From Bacteroidota bacterium (GTDB lineage Bacteria > Bacteroidota > Kryptoniia > Kryptoniales > JAKASW01): DNA of 5,050 bases. The translations under genes and the position numbers were made by a program. The notes beneath the pieces are model-generated. The model saw only the letters and a program-made list of their open reading frames with translations, did not search any database and was not told the origin of the DNA. The stretch spans positions 1-5,050 of the forward strand of contig JAJYOS010000534.1 in the NCBI GenBank assembly GCA_021796055.1, read 5' to 3'. Shown piece by piece: positions 1 through 5,050 of this stretch (position 1 is the first letter of the stretch; the number at the start of each line of letters is the position of its first letter).

Positions 1-793
1 CGTGAATCAATGCCCAGGCCTTCTTTTCTTCCTCTGATTTACTTCTGATGAAGTCGAGTATATCGGGGTGTTCTGCGTTGAGGATCACCATCTTTGCGGC
101 GCGGCGCGTTTTTCCACCCGATTTGATCACTCCTGCGAACGAATCGAATCCGCGCAGGAATGAGACTGGACCAGAAGCTGTACCACCACCCGGGAGTTTC
201 TCCTTCGAGGATCTTAAAGTCGAGAAATTGGTCCCTGTACCGCTTCCCCATTTAAAAAGCATTCCTTCGGTCTTGGCAAGCTCGAGAATCGACTCCATGG
301 TGTCCCTGACCGAGTTGATGAAACAGGCAGAGCATTGCGGCTTATCCTCGATGCCGACGTTGAACCAGACCGGACTATTGAAGGATACATACTGGTTCAC
401 GAGCAGGTACGTCAGTTCGTCGAAAAATGCCGACGCATCCTCGTCGGAAGCGAAATAACCACCCTTGATGCCCCATTTCGTGAAGGTACGCGCTACACGG
501 TCTACGAGCTGTTTCACGCTGAATTCTCTTTCCGGAGTCCCGAGTTGACCGTGAAAATACTTCGAAACTACCACGTTTGTCGCCGTCATGCTCCAGAAAT
601 CGGGGATTTCAACGTTGTCCTGCTGGAATATTACCTCGCCCTTCTCGTTCGAAATGGACGCGGTTCGCTGTTCCCAGTTGATCTCATCGAATGGATGGAT
701 CCCTTTTTTTGTGAAATGACGCCGCACCGACAGGCCGCCCCACTTTGACTGCGCCTTTATGTCCTCAGAGGTGAACGTATCTGTATAGCCCAT
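1..793 (-). CDS. nrdJ: Adenosylcobalamin-dependent (class II) ribonucleotide reductase, N-terminal part
   Basis: The product reduces ribonucleotides to deoxyribonucleotides using a radical generated from adenosylcobalamin, so it needs no oxygen. The visible 264 codons are open to the window edge; the gene continues to the left, so this is a partial entry. Recognisable family blocks in order are SKWGGLSVRRHF (residues 16-27), HPFDEINWEQR (33-43), NSPVWFNVG (139-147), QCSACFINSV (153-162), KWGSGTGTNFSTLR (181-194), ASGPVSFLRGFDSFAG (206-221) and SGGKTRRAAKMV (225-236). By analogy with E. coli NrdA Cys225, Cys157 in the SACF motif is the likely first redox-active cysteine. The radical-site cysteine, its partner and the C-terminal cysteine tail lie outside the window. 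The N-terminal region resembles the long actinobacterial NrdJ type, as I recall it. The ATG at 793-791 is chosen because GGAGGAG lies five bases upstream. The kinase gene upstream on the same strand is 348 bp away, so nrdJ probably has its own promoter. Confidence 0.95.
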   Translation of the reverse strand, partial: MGYTDTFTSEDIKAQSKWGGLSVRRHFTKKGIHPFDEINWEQRTASISNEKGEVIFQQDNVEIPDFWSMTATNVVVSKYFHGQLGTPEREFSVKQLVDRVARTFTKWGIKGGYFASDEDASAFFDELTYLLVNQYVSFNSPVWFNVGIEDKPQCSACFINSVRDTMESILELAKTEGMLFKWGSGTGTNFSTLRSSKEKLPGGGTASGPVSFLRGFDSFAGVIKSGGKTRRAAKMVILNAEHPDILDFIRSKSEEEKKAWALIH

Positions 794-798
794 TGACA

Positions 799-806
799 CT
801 CCTCCC
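799..806 (-). promoter_or_regulatory. Ribosome binding site of nrdJ
   Basis: The minus strand reads GGGAGGAG followed by five bases and the ATG at 793. This near-perfect Shine-Dalgarno sequence fixes the nrdJ start and suggests efficient translation. Confidence 0.85.
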
Positions 807-815
807 TATATATTG
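806..815. promoter_or_regulatory. Possible NrdR-box core upstream of nrdJ
   Basis: The plus-strand decamer CTATATATTG fits the core CwAtATaTwG of the NrdR operator as I recall it. NrdR is the zinc-finger/ATP-cone repressor of ribonucleotide reductase genes. The outer flanks (TCC before, AAA after) do not match the usual ACA and TGT. I found no convincing second box about 31 bp away, although boxes commonly occur in pairs. The site abuts the ribosome binding site, which is closer to the gene than usual. The AT-rich core could arise by chance. Confidence 0.25.
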
Positions 816-822
816 AAATTTC

Positions 823-887
823 AGCTGCTTTCGGCACTGTCGTGAATATCAGAACCGTCCCTCGCGCCCACAGCTCCGACAGCAGCT
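823..887 (-). other. Possible structured leader element of nrdJ mRNA
   Basis: Read on the minus strand, AGCTGCTGTCG (887-877) can pair with CGACAG (842-837) and then CAGCT (827-823). This gives 11 pairs interrupted by a 9-base bulge on the 3' side. The enclosed segment is 34 bases and G-rich in its 5' part. An alternative register pairs 887-881 with 829-823 without a break. The element ends about 17 bases before the ribosome binding site, so it would lie in the 5' untranslated region if transcription starts further upstream. I could not match it to a known riboswitch; in particular the GCCACTG and B12-box motifs of cobalamin riboswitches are absent. Confidence 0.3.
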
Positions 888-919
888 ATCTTACTTTAAG
901 ACCTAAACCAGTTTCTAAA

Positions 920-944
920 CGACACTCATTTTGGTCGAGTGTCG
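920..944 (-). other. Perfect 8-bp hairpin (attenuator, weak terminator or operator)
   Basis: CGACACTC (920-927) and GAGTGTCG (937-944) are perfect inverted repeats around a 9-base loop. On the minus strand the stem is followed directly by TTTAGAAAC, a short and broken T tract, so termination would be weak. It could end transcripts reading through from the kinase gene. If the candidate promoter at 953-979 is real, the hairpin would instead lie at the very 5' end of the nrdJ transcript. Confidence 0.45.
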
Positions 945-952
945 ATGAGCAA

Positions 953-979
953 ATTATTGTCATCAATGAGTAAAGTCAA
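953..979 (-). promoter_or_regulatory. Candidate promoter for nrdJ
   Basis: On the minus strand TTGACT (979-974) resembles a -35 box and AATAAT (958-953) resembles a -10 box. The 15-bp spacer is shorter than the preferred 17. Transcription would start near 946, giving an nrdJ leader of about 150 bases. The -35 hexamer lies inside one arm of the 971-1005 inverted repeat, which is the arrangement expected for a repressor or activator site. If the organism's main sigma factor has a different consensus, this call fails. Confidence 0.3.
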
Positions 980-1005
980 GATATTTAGCTTGAGAATTGA
1001 CTTTA
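971..1005. repeat. 9-bp perfect inverted repeat, possible operator
   Basis: TAAAGTCAA (971-979) and TTGACTTTA (997-1005) are exact inverted copies separated by 17 bp. A second, interleaved pair, CTTGAG (989-994) and CTCAAG (1007-1012), overlaps it, so the two cannot form simple stems together. The position about 200 bp upstream of nrdJ and overlap with a -35-like hexamer suggest a regulator binding site, but no known family motif is recognised. Confidence 0.4.
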
Positions 1006-1068
1006 ACTCAAGTTTTGTTTGGTGTCTTCATGGCGCCGCAAAGTCCGCATCAAATAAACTATGTATGT

Positions 1069-1082
1069 AACTGACCTCAGTT
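1069..1082. repeat. 14-bp palindrome
   Basis: AACTGA and TCAGTT are exact inverted copies separated by CC. The two-base centre makes an RNA hairpin poor, so a protein-binding site is more plausible than a terminator. It sits about 60 bp beyond the kinase stop codon and no regulator is evident. Confidence 0.25.
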
Positions 1083-1096
1083 TGGAGAGAAACCGT

Positions 1097-1129
1097 GGCC
1101 AGATCGACTAAGAATGTCGCTTTCCGGCC
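1097..1129 (-). terminator. Weak terminator-like stem after the kinase gene
   Basis: Thirteen bases after the kinase stop codon, GGCC (1129-1126) and CGAC within the element face GTCG and GGCC (1100-1097) on the minus strand. This makes an interrupted stem with internal loops of 6 and 4 bases and a 7-base apical loop. The following sequence, ACGGTTTCTCTCC, is only moderately T-rich. This may end the two-gene operon, but a stable stem and a proper T run are lacking. Confidence 0.2.
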
Positions 1130-1141
1130 CAAAATTAGCCC

Positions 1142-3997
1142 TTACTGTACCGTCGGCCCGTGCCTTCGGTCCGATCCATTCCTCAGAATACTGGAGACCA
1201 TTTTCAGTAAATCGGCGGTGCGGTAGGGCTTCTGAAGCAAGCCATCGGCATAGCTTCCCAAAATAGTCTCAAGATCGGACAACTCACTAAAGCCGGTACA
1301 GATTAAGACTTTTGGCGGGGTGGGCAGCTTCTTGATCGCTATGCAAGCCTCCTTTCCACCCATCACCGGCATCACCATGTCCAGCACGACCAGCCTGACA
1401 TCGGGGTTTTCTTTGAGACGTTCGAGAGCCTCTCTGCCATCGTTCCCCGTGACGACTGTGAATCCCTGTTCGGTCAGGATGTCGAGGGCCAGCTGCCGGA
1501 CGCTCTTCTCGTCATCCACAACCAGGATCTTAACTCCGGTTGCGTCGATGAATTCCGAAGATGGCGTCTCGATTCTAGGTCTCTCCTGGTCCGAATATCG
1601 CGGAAGGTATATCCTCACCTTCGTTCCGGCGCCGGGTCTGGAATCGACGCTGATAAATCCCTTATGATGCTTCACGATATTGAACGCGGCGCTCAGGCTC
1701 AGCCCGGTATACTTTTTAATGCGCTTTGTCGTGAAGAACGGTTCGAATATTCTTCGCCGGATAGCTTCGTCCATCCCGACGCCATGGTCTTCGATCTCCA
1801 CGAAGCAGCGCCTGCCGCCGGGAGAGGAAACGGCATGTCCTCCCTGTAGATCGGAGAAACCCGCGGTACAGCGTATCGTCCCGCCGTCCTCCATCGCTTC
1901 TGCCGCATTCTCCAGTAAGGCGAATAATACCTGCCTGAATTGTGAAGTGCTTATTCTGGAGTAGATCGGCTGCTCCGCGCATTCTGTCGCCAGGATGTAT
2001 TTTTCGCTATGTGTCTTCTGGAATTCTTCCGCGGTGTTCTTCAGGAATTCATTCAGGTCGACCACCTCTATGGTCTTGGCATCCATCTGCGCGAAGCCGA
2101 GCACCTGCTTCACCAATTCCGTAGTTCGCCTTCCGGCGTCTTCTATTATGTCCGCGTAGTGGTGCTCTTTCGATTCGGCGGGGAGTTTTCTCTTCAGCAG
2201 GGATGCGTACCCTGTTATGCTTCCCACTATGTTGTTCAGATCGTGAGACAGGAACGACGCCATTTTCTCGAGCGTACCGATCTTCTGTTCATACGCGGTG
2301 TAGTCCTCGAACGCCCGCCGATCCCCGATATCCTGGACCGATACGTTGAAGATCTTGAATTCTGCGTCGAACTCGACGGCGAATTCCACTTCTGGAGAGG
2401 TGTCGGGAACCCGGCGGATCTTCGCCTCAAACCTCACAAACTTCTCTGTCCCCTCGGCAGCGAGACTCGGCAGAAGTTCACCGAGGCGTCTCGCATCATC
2501 GGGGAAAAGGAAATCCTGAACTTTCTTGCCTACCGGTGCTTTGTCGTTTAGCAGCCCGGAGGCAACTATGTTTGCCGTCTTGATCGTCCCGTCAAGAGAC
2601 AGCGTCAGAAGTCCGAACACCGAGCTGTTATACAGTTTCTCAATCGCCAATTCCTGCCTCTGTGAAAGGGCGAAGAGTTCGGCTCCCCGAACCGCCGCCA
2701 GCAGGTGCCTGATATACGAAAGTACCGATTCCTGCTGGATTCTCTCGGTGAACGGCACGGTATGGTCGAACAGTATTAGTGAACCTAATGTGTCCTCCGG
2801 CGGTCTTACTACGGATACATTCTTCCCTTCGAAAAAATCTGCCAGGAAATTCAGGACACCCATGTCTTCATCGGAGAAGTTCCCCTGGCCGGATACAAAC
2901 TCGCCTATTGGAATATTCCACGAGGCGTCTCCGAGTACTGACCGATCCGTGGCTCCAGCGAGCGCGCCCCCTCTAAATACCTTGATGCCTGGTTCAACTT
3001 GGTTGTCAGCCAGTTTGAATGTGTAGAGTGTCCACCCCCGGTTTGAATCAGATGAGAGAAAGAATATGATTGATGTTATTCCTATGTGAGGATTCAGGCC
3101 CTTGATTATGCGTCCAACTATCTCGTTCCGGTCGAGGAGGCCGCTTAGTTCGGCTATGCTGTCGTATAAAACCGCGGACAATTTCCCCTGTTCTTCCAGG
3201 CGCTGTGTTTTCTGCCTGATCTCTCTCCGAAGGAGATAATTGAATACGAGCAGAATGATCAGAATCGCCGCTGCAAAAACGGCTGCTATTATTATATCCG
3301 ATGAATAACGGGCGAAGAAGTCCTGGCCTAAAGGAACGATGTCCGAGGGGAATCTGAGGTAGACCTCGTTTCCGTCCAGATAGGGCTTGCTCATTGTGTA
3401 CCGCGTCATGACCCCTGTGACCATCAAAAGGTCGGCCCTGCGTATATGACTTATGACGTAGGACGAAACGGCGTAGTTCTCGGAATATAAAACTACGGTG
3501 TTCCCGCCGCTCCCTCTGATGAGAATGCTCGTCCCGTTGGGTCGTTGTTCTTTGCTCAGGACGGTGCCCTTAACGCCGACCAATCTCCCTTCATACTCAC
3601 CGGAAGCTACCTGGGCCGGCGTAACCGGTATGGGCGTGACCTTCACTCCACTCTTGAGTATCCTGATCTCGGGATCGAGCAGCTCCTCCTGACCCCTGAA
3701 GAGTCCGAGTTTCCCGGTTGCGACTACGCTATCACCTAACCTGGGCGGGACCCCCGCGTAATTCAGGCTGAACAGTTTTATTCCACCGGTATTATCCTGA
3801 ATGTACGAACCGAGCGATGAGACGGGCGTGGGAGAGGGAGTCGTCACGACACCCGTGACGGTCATAGTGATGTTTGTATTTACAACGGTGCTGTCGCGGG
3901 GGATTAACTTGATTGCGTCCGCGATAGGAGTGATACTTGGCCTGGTTTGAAAGAGGAAGAGAAATGCAGAAAGGAGATTCAGGCCTGAAATGCTCAA
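1142..3997 (-). CDS. Hybrid sensor histidine kinase with tandem OB-fold-like extracytoplasmic region
   Basis: A 951-residue membrane sensor kinase. Residues 6-16 are a short hydrophobic export-like segment. Residues 44-114 and 137-220 look like two OB folds; the first carries SLGSYIQDNTGGI (61-73), a motif style seen in extracellular nuclease-associated OB domains. One membrane helix spans 235-256 and is followed by RREIRQK, placing the rest in the cytoplasm. A GAF-like domain (about 278-445) and a PAS-like domain (about 452-560) follow. The kinase core has the H box FLSHDLNNI with His585, the N box with Asn697, the G1 box DHGVG (737-741) and the F box FEPFF (751-755). The G2 box is unusual, YTGLSLS (763-769) instead of GxGLGLS. 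A complete receiver closes the protein, with Asp828/Asp829, phospho-acceptor Asp873, Thr901 and Lys923. No Hpt domain is seen. The start is TTG, overlapping the upstream stop as TTGA; no other usable start lies upstream before the stop at 4058-4060. The signal detected is unknown. Confidence 0.94.
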   Translation of the reverse strand: MSISGLNLLSAFLFLFQTRPSITPIADAIKLIPRDSTVVNTNITMTVTGVVTTPSPTPVSSLGSYIQDNTGGIKLFSLNYAGVPPRLGDSVVATGKLGLFRGQEELLDPEIRILKSGVKVTPIPVTPAQVASGEYEGRLVGVKGTVLSKEQRPNGTSILIRGSGGNTVVLYSENYAVSSYVISHIRRADLLMVTGVMTRYTMSKPYLDGNEVYLRFPSDIVPLGQDFFARYSSDIIIAAVFAAAILIILLVFNYLLRREIRQKTQRLEEQGKLSAVLYDSIAELSGLLDRNEIVGRIIKGLNPHIGITSIIFFLSSDSNRGWTLYTFKLADNQVEPGIKVFRGGALAGATDRSVLGDASWNIPIGEFVSGQGNFSDEDMGVLNFLADFFEGKNVSVVRPPEDTLGSLILFDHTVPFTERIQQESVLSYIRHLLAAVRGAELFALSQRQELAIEKLYNSSVFGLLTLSLDGTIKTANIVASGLLNDKAPVGKKVQDFLFPDDARRLGELLPSLAAEGTEKFVRFEAKIRRVPDTSPEVEFAVEFDAEFKIFNVSVQDIGDRRAFEDYTAYEQKIGTLEKMASFLSHDLNNIVGSITGYASLLKRKLPAESKEHHYADIIEDAGRRTTELVKQVLGFAQMDAKTIEVVDLNEFLKNTAEEFQKTHSEKYILATECAEQPIYSRISTSQFRQVLFALLENAAEAMEDGGTIRCTAGFSDLQGGHAVSSPGGRRCFVEIEDHGVGMDEAIRRRIFEPFFTTKRIKKYTGLSLSAAFNIVKHHKGFISVDSRPGAGTKVRIYLPRYSDQERPRIETPSSEFIDATGVKILVVDDEKSVRQLALDILTEQGFTVVTGNDGREALERLKENPDVRLVVLDMVMPVMGGKEACIAIKKLPTPPKVLICTGFSELSDLETILGSYADGLLQKPYRTADLLKMVSSILRNGSDRRHGPTVQ

Positions 3998-4653
3998 GAG
4001 ATGCCCATGCCTCCGAGCTCTTCGCCGGCAAGGAGGTTCAGCACTGAGTGTACAAGCTCAGCAGTGGAAATTGGTTTTGCCAGCCATTGGTCCGCGCGCG
4101 AACGCCTCAGCCGGTCGATAGCCGAGGCGGTCAGGTTTCCCGAAAGGACAAGCACCTTGAGCGGATAGTTGGCCTTGCGACTTGCTATAAGATCAAGGAC
4201 CTTGAAGCCGTCTATACCCGGCATCATCAGGTCCAGGACGATTAGTTCGGGTTGGAGCTCACCAAGTAGGATCAAAGCTTCATATCCATCGTGCGTTATC
4301 GTAACTTCACAGTTTTCCAGCTTGTCAAGAAGCACTTCCCTGACCAACTCTGCATAAGACTCATCGTCATCAATTACAAGGATCTTTCTTCGATGTTCTC
4401 CTTTGAAGTCAAAATTGATGTCCATGCTGTGCGCTTTCAGGAATTTTTTAAGATCAGAAGGCCAAATCTTAAAATGCCCCCCGGGTGTTGCGTAAGCTTT
4501 TAGCTTGCCTGACTTGATCCAGTTGTTTATAGTTCGTGTGGTGACTTGGCAAATATGCGCGGTTTGACCGACGCCTAACGGCTTAGCTACGGTTGCTTCA
4601 TCGAGCAGCATTTCCCGTTTTTCCTGTTTTTCGTGTTGTTCCAACTTTAACAC
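3994..4653 (-). CDS. Response regulator with N-terminal excisionase/MerR-like HTH and C-terminal receiver
   Basis: A 219-residue cytoplasmic protein, probably a DNA-binding transcription regulator controlled by phosphorylation. Residues 28-74 form an excisionase-type helix-turn-helix: TTRTINNWIKSGKLKAY (38-54) followed by TPGGHFKIWPSDLKKFL (56-72), the usual pattern of helix, wing and closing helix. Residues 89-208 are a receiver with the acidic pair Asp95/Asp96, phospho-acceptor Asp141 in VLDLMMPGIDG, Ser171 in the switch position and Lys193 in LAKP. The domain order is the reverse of the common OmpR and NarL families, where the receiver comes first. It precedes and overlaps the hybrid kinase gene by four bases, so the two form an operon and probably a cognate pair. 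The GTG at 4653-4651 gives the longest form but has no clear ribosome binding site. The ATG at 4611-4609 (residue 15), with AGGA about nine bases upstream, is a good alternative start and keeps both domains whole. Confidence 0.92.
   Translation of the reverse strand: MLKLEQHEKQEKREMLLDEATVAKPLGVGQTAHICQVTTRTINNWIKSGKLKAYATPGGHFKIWPSDLKKFLKAHSMDINFDFKGEHRRKILVIDDDESYAELVREVLLDKLENCEVTITHDGYEALILLGELQPELIVLDLMMPGIDGFKVLDLIASRKANYPLKVLVLSGNLTASAIDRLRRSRADQWLAKPISTAELVHSVLNLLAGEELGGMGIS
4010..4014 (-). promoter_or_regulatory. Ribosome binding site for the kinase gene inside the response regulator gene
   Basis: GGAGG on the minus strand lies 12 bases before the TTG start of the kinase, within the last codons of the response regulator gene. 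The spacing is long. The intervening ATG (4009-4007) is in the regulator frame and meets its stop after three further codons, so the TTG is the usable start. Translational coupling through the four-base overlap is likely. Confidence 0.5.
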
Positions 4654-4696
4654 TTTATCATCACAGATTCAACAGTTTGAGCGCAATAATAAATGA

Positions 4697-4876
4697 ATGG
4701 GCTTACGCAAGGTTACTGATTCCACTCGAATGAAGGCGGATCGTCTCTTTGGGCTGTCGGGCCTCGTTAATTCACAGGAAGGGTGTTGCAAGCAGGAAAT
4801 TTTGGAGAATATTGACTTGATTGAAGAACTAACTCGTGTTAATATTCAGATAGAAATGTCTGATATATGTCTCTAA
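4697..4876 (+). CDS. Possible small protein overlapping the Rrf2 gene start
   Basis: An open frame of 59 codons runs from ATG at 4697 to TAA at 4874-4876, overlapping the Rrf2 start by ten bases in a different frame. Its predicted C-terminal half, from EGCCKQEILENIDLIEELTR, looks like an amphipathic helix preceded by a Cys-Cys pair. I recognise no family. No convincing Shine-Dalgarno sequence precedes the ATG, and the frame occupies the region where the Rrf2 promoter should be, so it may well be fortuitous. If translated, it could couple to the Rrf2 gene, which also lacks its own ribosome binding site. Confidence 0.22.
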   Translation: MGLRKVTDSTRMKADRLFGLSGLVNSQEGCCKQEILENIDLIEELTRVNIQIEMSDICL

Positions 4877-4881
4877 TATTC
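4807..4881. repeat. Three AATATT-centred motifs at 33- and 34-bp spacing, possible operator
   Basis: GAATATTGAC (4807-4816) and GTTAATATTC (4838-4847) are inverted copies with one mismatch. TAATATTCAG at 4840-4849 recurs exactly at 4874-4883. The AATATT cores therefore start at 4808, 4841 and 4875, about three helical turns apart. The third copy lies in the first codons of the Rrf2 gene. Rrf2-family proteins commonly regulate their own promoters, so an autoregulatory site is possible. The motif does not match the IscR, NsrR or CymR operators that I recall, and AT-rich promoter DNA yields such words easily. Confidence 0.3.
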
Positions 4882-5050
4882 AGCAGGCAGTGTGAATACG
4901 CCCTTCAGGCGATGCTTTACATATCGGCGCAGGAGCCGGGGAAATTCACCAATATAAACGAGATCAGTGAACGCCTCGACATTCCGATGCCTTTTCTGGG
5001 CAAGACGTTGCAGCTTCTGGTACAAGACAGGATACTGTCTTCGCTCAAGG
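4867..5050 (+). CDS. Rrf2-family transcriptional regulator, N-terminal part
   Basis: The first 61 codons are visible and the gene continues beyond the right edge. The protein starts MSLIFSRQCEYALQAMLYIS, the typical first helix of Rrf2 proteins. A winged helix-turn-helix follows: INEISERLDIPMPFLGKTLQ (residues 31-50) and LLVQDRILSSLK (50-61), leading into the wing. Relatives such as IscR, NsrR, CymR and RsrR sense Fe-S clusters, nitric oxide, cysteine status or redox state. Whether this one binds a cluster cannot be told because the cysteine-bearing region, normally near residue 90-110, is outside the window. The ATG at 4867 is chosen because the family N-terminus begins there. No Shine-Dalgarno sequence precedes it, so it may be leaderless or coupled to the small upstream frame. 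It is transcribed divergently from the response regulator gene across 213 bp. Confidence 0.92.
   Translation, partial: MSLIFSRQCEYALQAMLYISAQEPGKFTNINEISERLDIPMPFLGKTLQLLVQDRILSSLK

Larger units (their letters stand above)
794..1141. other. Non-coding gap between kinase gene and nrdJ
   Basis: This 348-bp stretch has no credible open reading frame on either strand. It should contain the 3' end of the kinase operon and the promoter and leader of nrdJ. It is more AT-rich than the flanking genes and holds the inverted repeats listed separately. I searched by eye for a cobalamin riboswitch, because nrdJ uses adenosylcobalamin, and did not find its conserved motifs. Confidence 0.7.

Noticed and set aside
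48..748. Plus-strand open frames of about 136 codons opposite nrdJ
   Set aside because: They lie antisense to an unmistakable NrdJ reading frame, and their predicted proteins show no domain or motif.
794..950. Cobalamin riboswitch upstream of nrdJ
   Set aside because: It was expected from the B12 dependence of the enzyme, but the GCCACTG segment and the B12-box were not found on the minus strand.
971..1012. H-type pseudoknot from the two interleaved repeats
   Set aside because: The connecting loop that must cross the 9-bp stem would be a single nucleotide, which is sterically unlikely on either strand.
1095..1229. GTG-started plus-strand frame of about 44 codons with a GGAGAG sequence upstream
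   Set aside because: It runs antisense into the kinase 3' end, has no recognisable feature, and a purine-rich hexamer before a GTG is expected by chance.
2009..3026. Plus-strand open frames of 180 and 166 codons within the kinase gene
   Set aside because: They are shadows of the long kinase frame. The kinase frame carries all recognisable motifs in this region, and the antisense products look low in organisation.
3998..4057. A -1 frameshift fusing the response regulator to the kinase
   Set aside because: The kinase frame is open here, but no slippery heptamer is visible. The TTGA overlap with an upstream GGAGG is adequate for ordinary coupled initiation.
1..5050. Mobile element, CRISPR, tRNA or defence island
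   Set aside because: I saw no transposase or integrase motifs, no regularly spaced direct repeats of CRISPR type and no tRNA cloverleaf. The genes are housekeeping and signalling in character.

Overview
The window is a bacterial chromosomal fragment of intermediate GC content with compact, protein-coding organisation. I see no insertion sequence, phage gene, CRISPR array, tRNA or rRNA. Four protein genes can be recognised. Three lie on the minus strand: a class II (adenosylcobalamin-dependent) ribonucleotide reductase cut by the left edge, a large hybrid sensor histidine kinase, and a response regulator. The fourth, an Rrf2-family regulator, lies on the plus strand and is cut by the right edge. 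The lineage cannot be fixed from four genes. A B12-dependent reductase, a response regulator with its helix-turn-helix ahead of the receiver, and an Rrf2 gene would suit an anaerobic or facultative, possibly uncultured, Gram-negative group (for example the FCB assemblage), but this is inference only. Two genes show a Shine-Dalgarno sequence (GGAGGAG and GGAGG); the response regulator and Rrf2 starts do not have a clear one.

Layout, left to right. Positions 1-793 (minus) hold the first 264 codons of nrdJ. Positions 794-1141 form a 348-bp non-coding gap between the kinase stop codon and nrdJ. This gap is rich in inverted repeats: a possible NrdR-box core next to the nrdJ ribosome binding site, a possible structured leader, an 8-bp perfect hairpin, a candidate promoter inside a 9-bp inverted repeat, a 14-bp palindrome and a weak terminator-like stem. 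Positions 1142-3997 (minus) hold the hybrid kinase, and 3994-4653 (minus) hold its probable partner response regulator. These two overlap by four bases (TTGA), so they form one operon transcribed right to left. Positions 4654-4866 are the divergent intergenic region towards the Rrf2 gene (4867-5050, plus). This region holds spaced copies of an AATATT-centred motif and a possible 59-codon ORF that runs into the Rrf2 start.

How the parts may work together. The kinase appears to present two tandem OB-fold-like domains outside the inner membrane, followed by one membrane helix, GAF-like and PAS-like domains, the HisKA/HATPase core and a C-terminal receiver. It would signal to the HTH-receiver protein encoded just upstream, which probably acts as a transcription factor. 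Nothing in the sequence ties this pair functionally to nrdJ or to the Rrf2 regulator. The most unusual item is the kinase: the tandem OB-fold sensor region and a non-canonical G2 box in its ATPase domain. No wholly new multi-gene system is evident.
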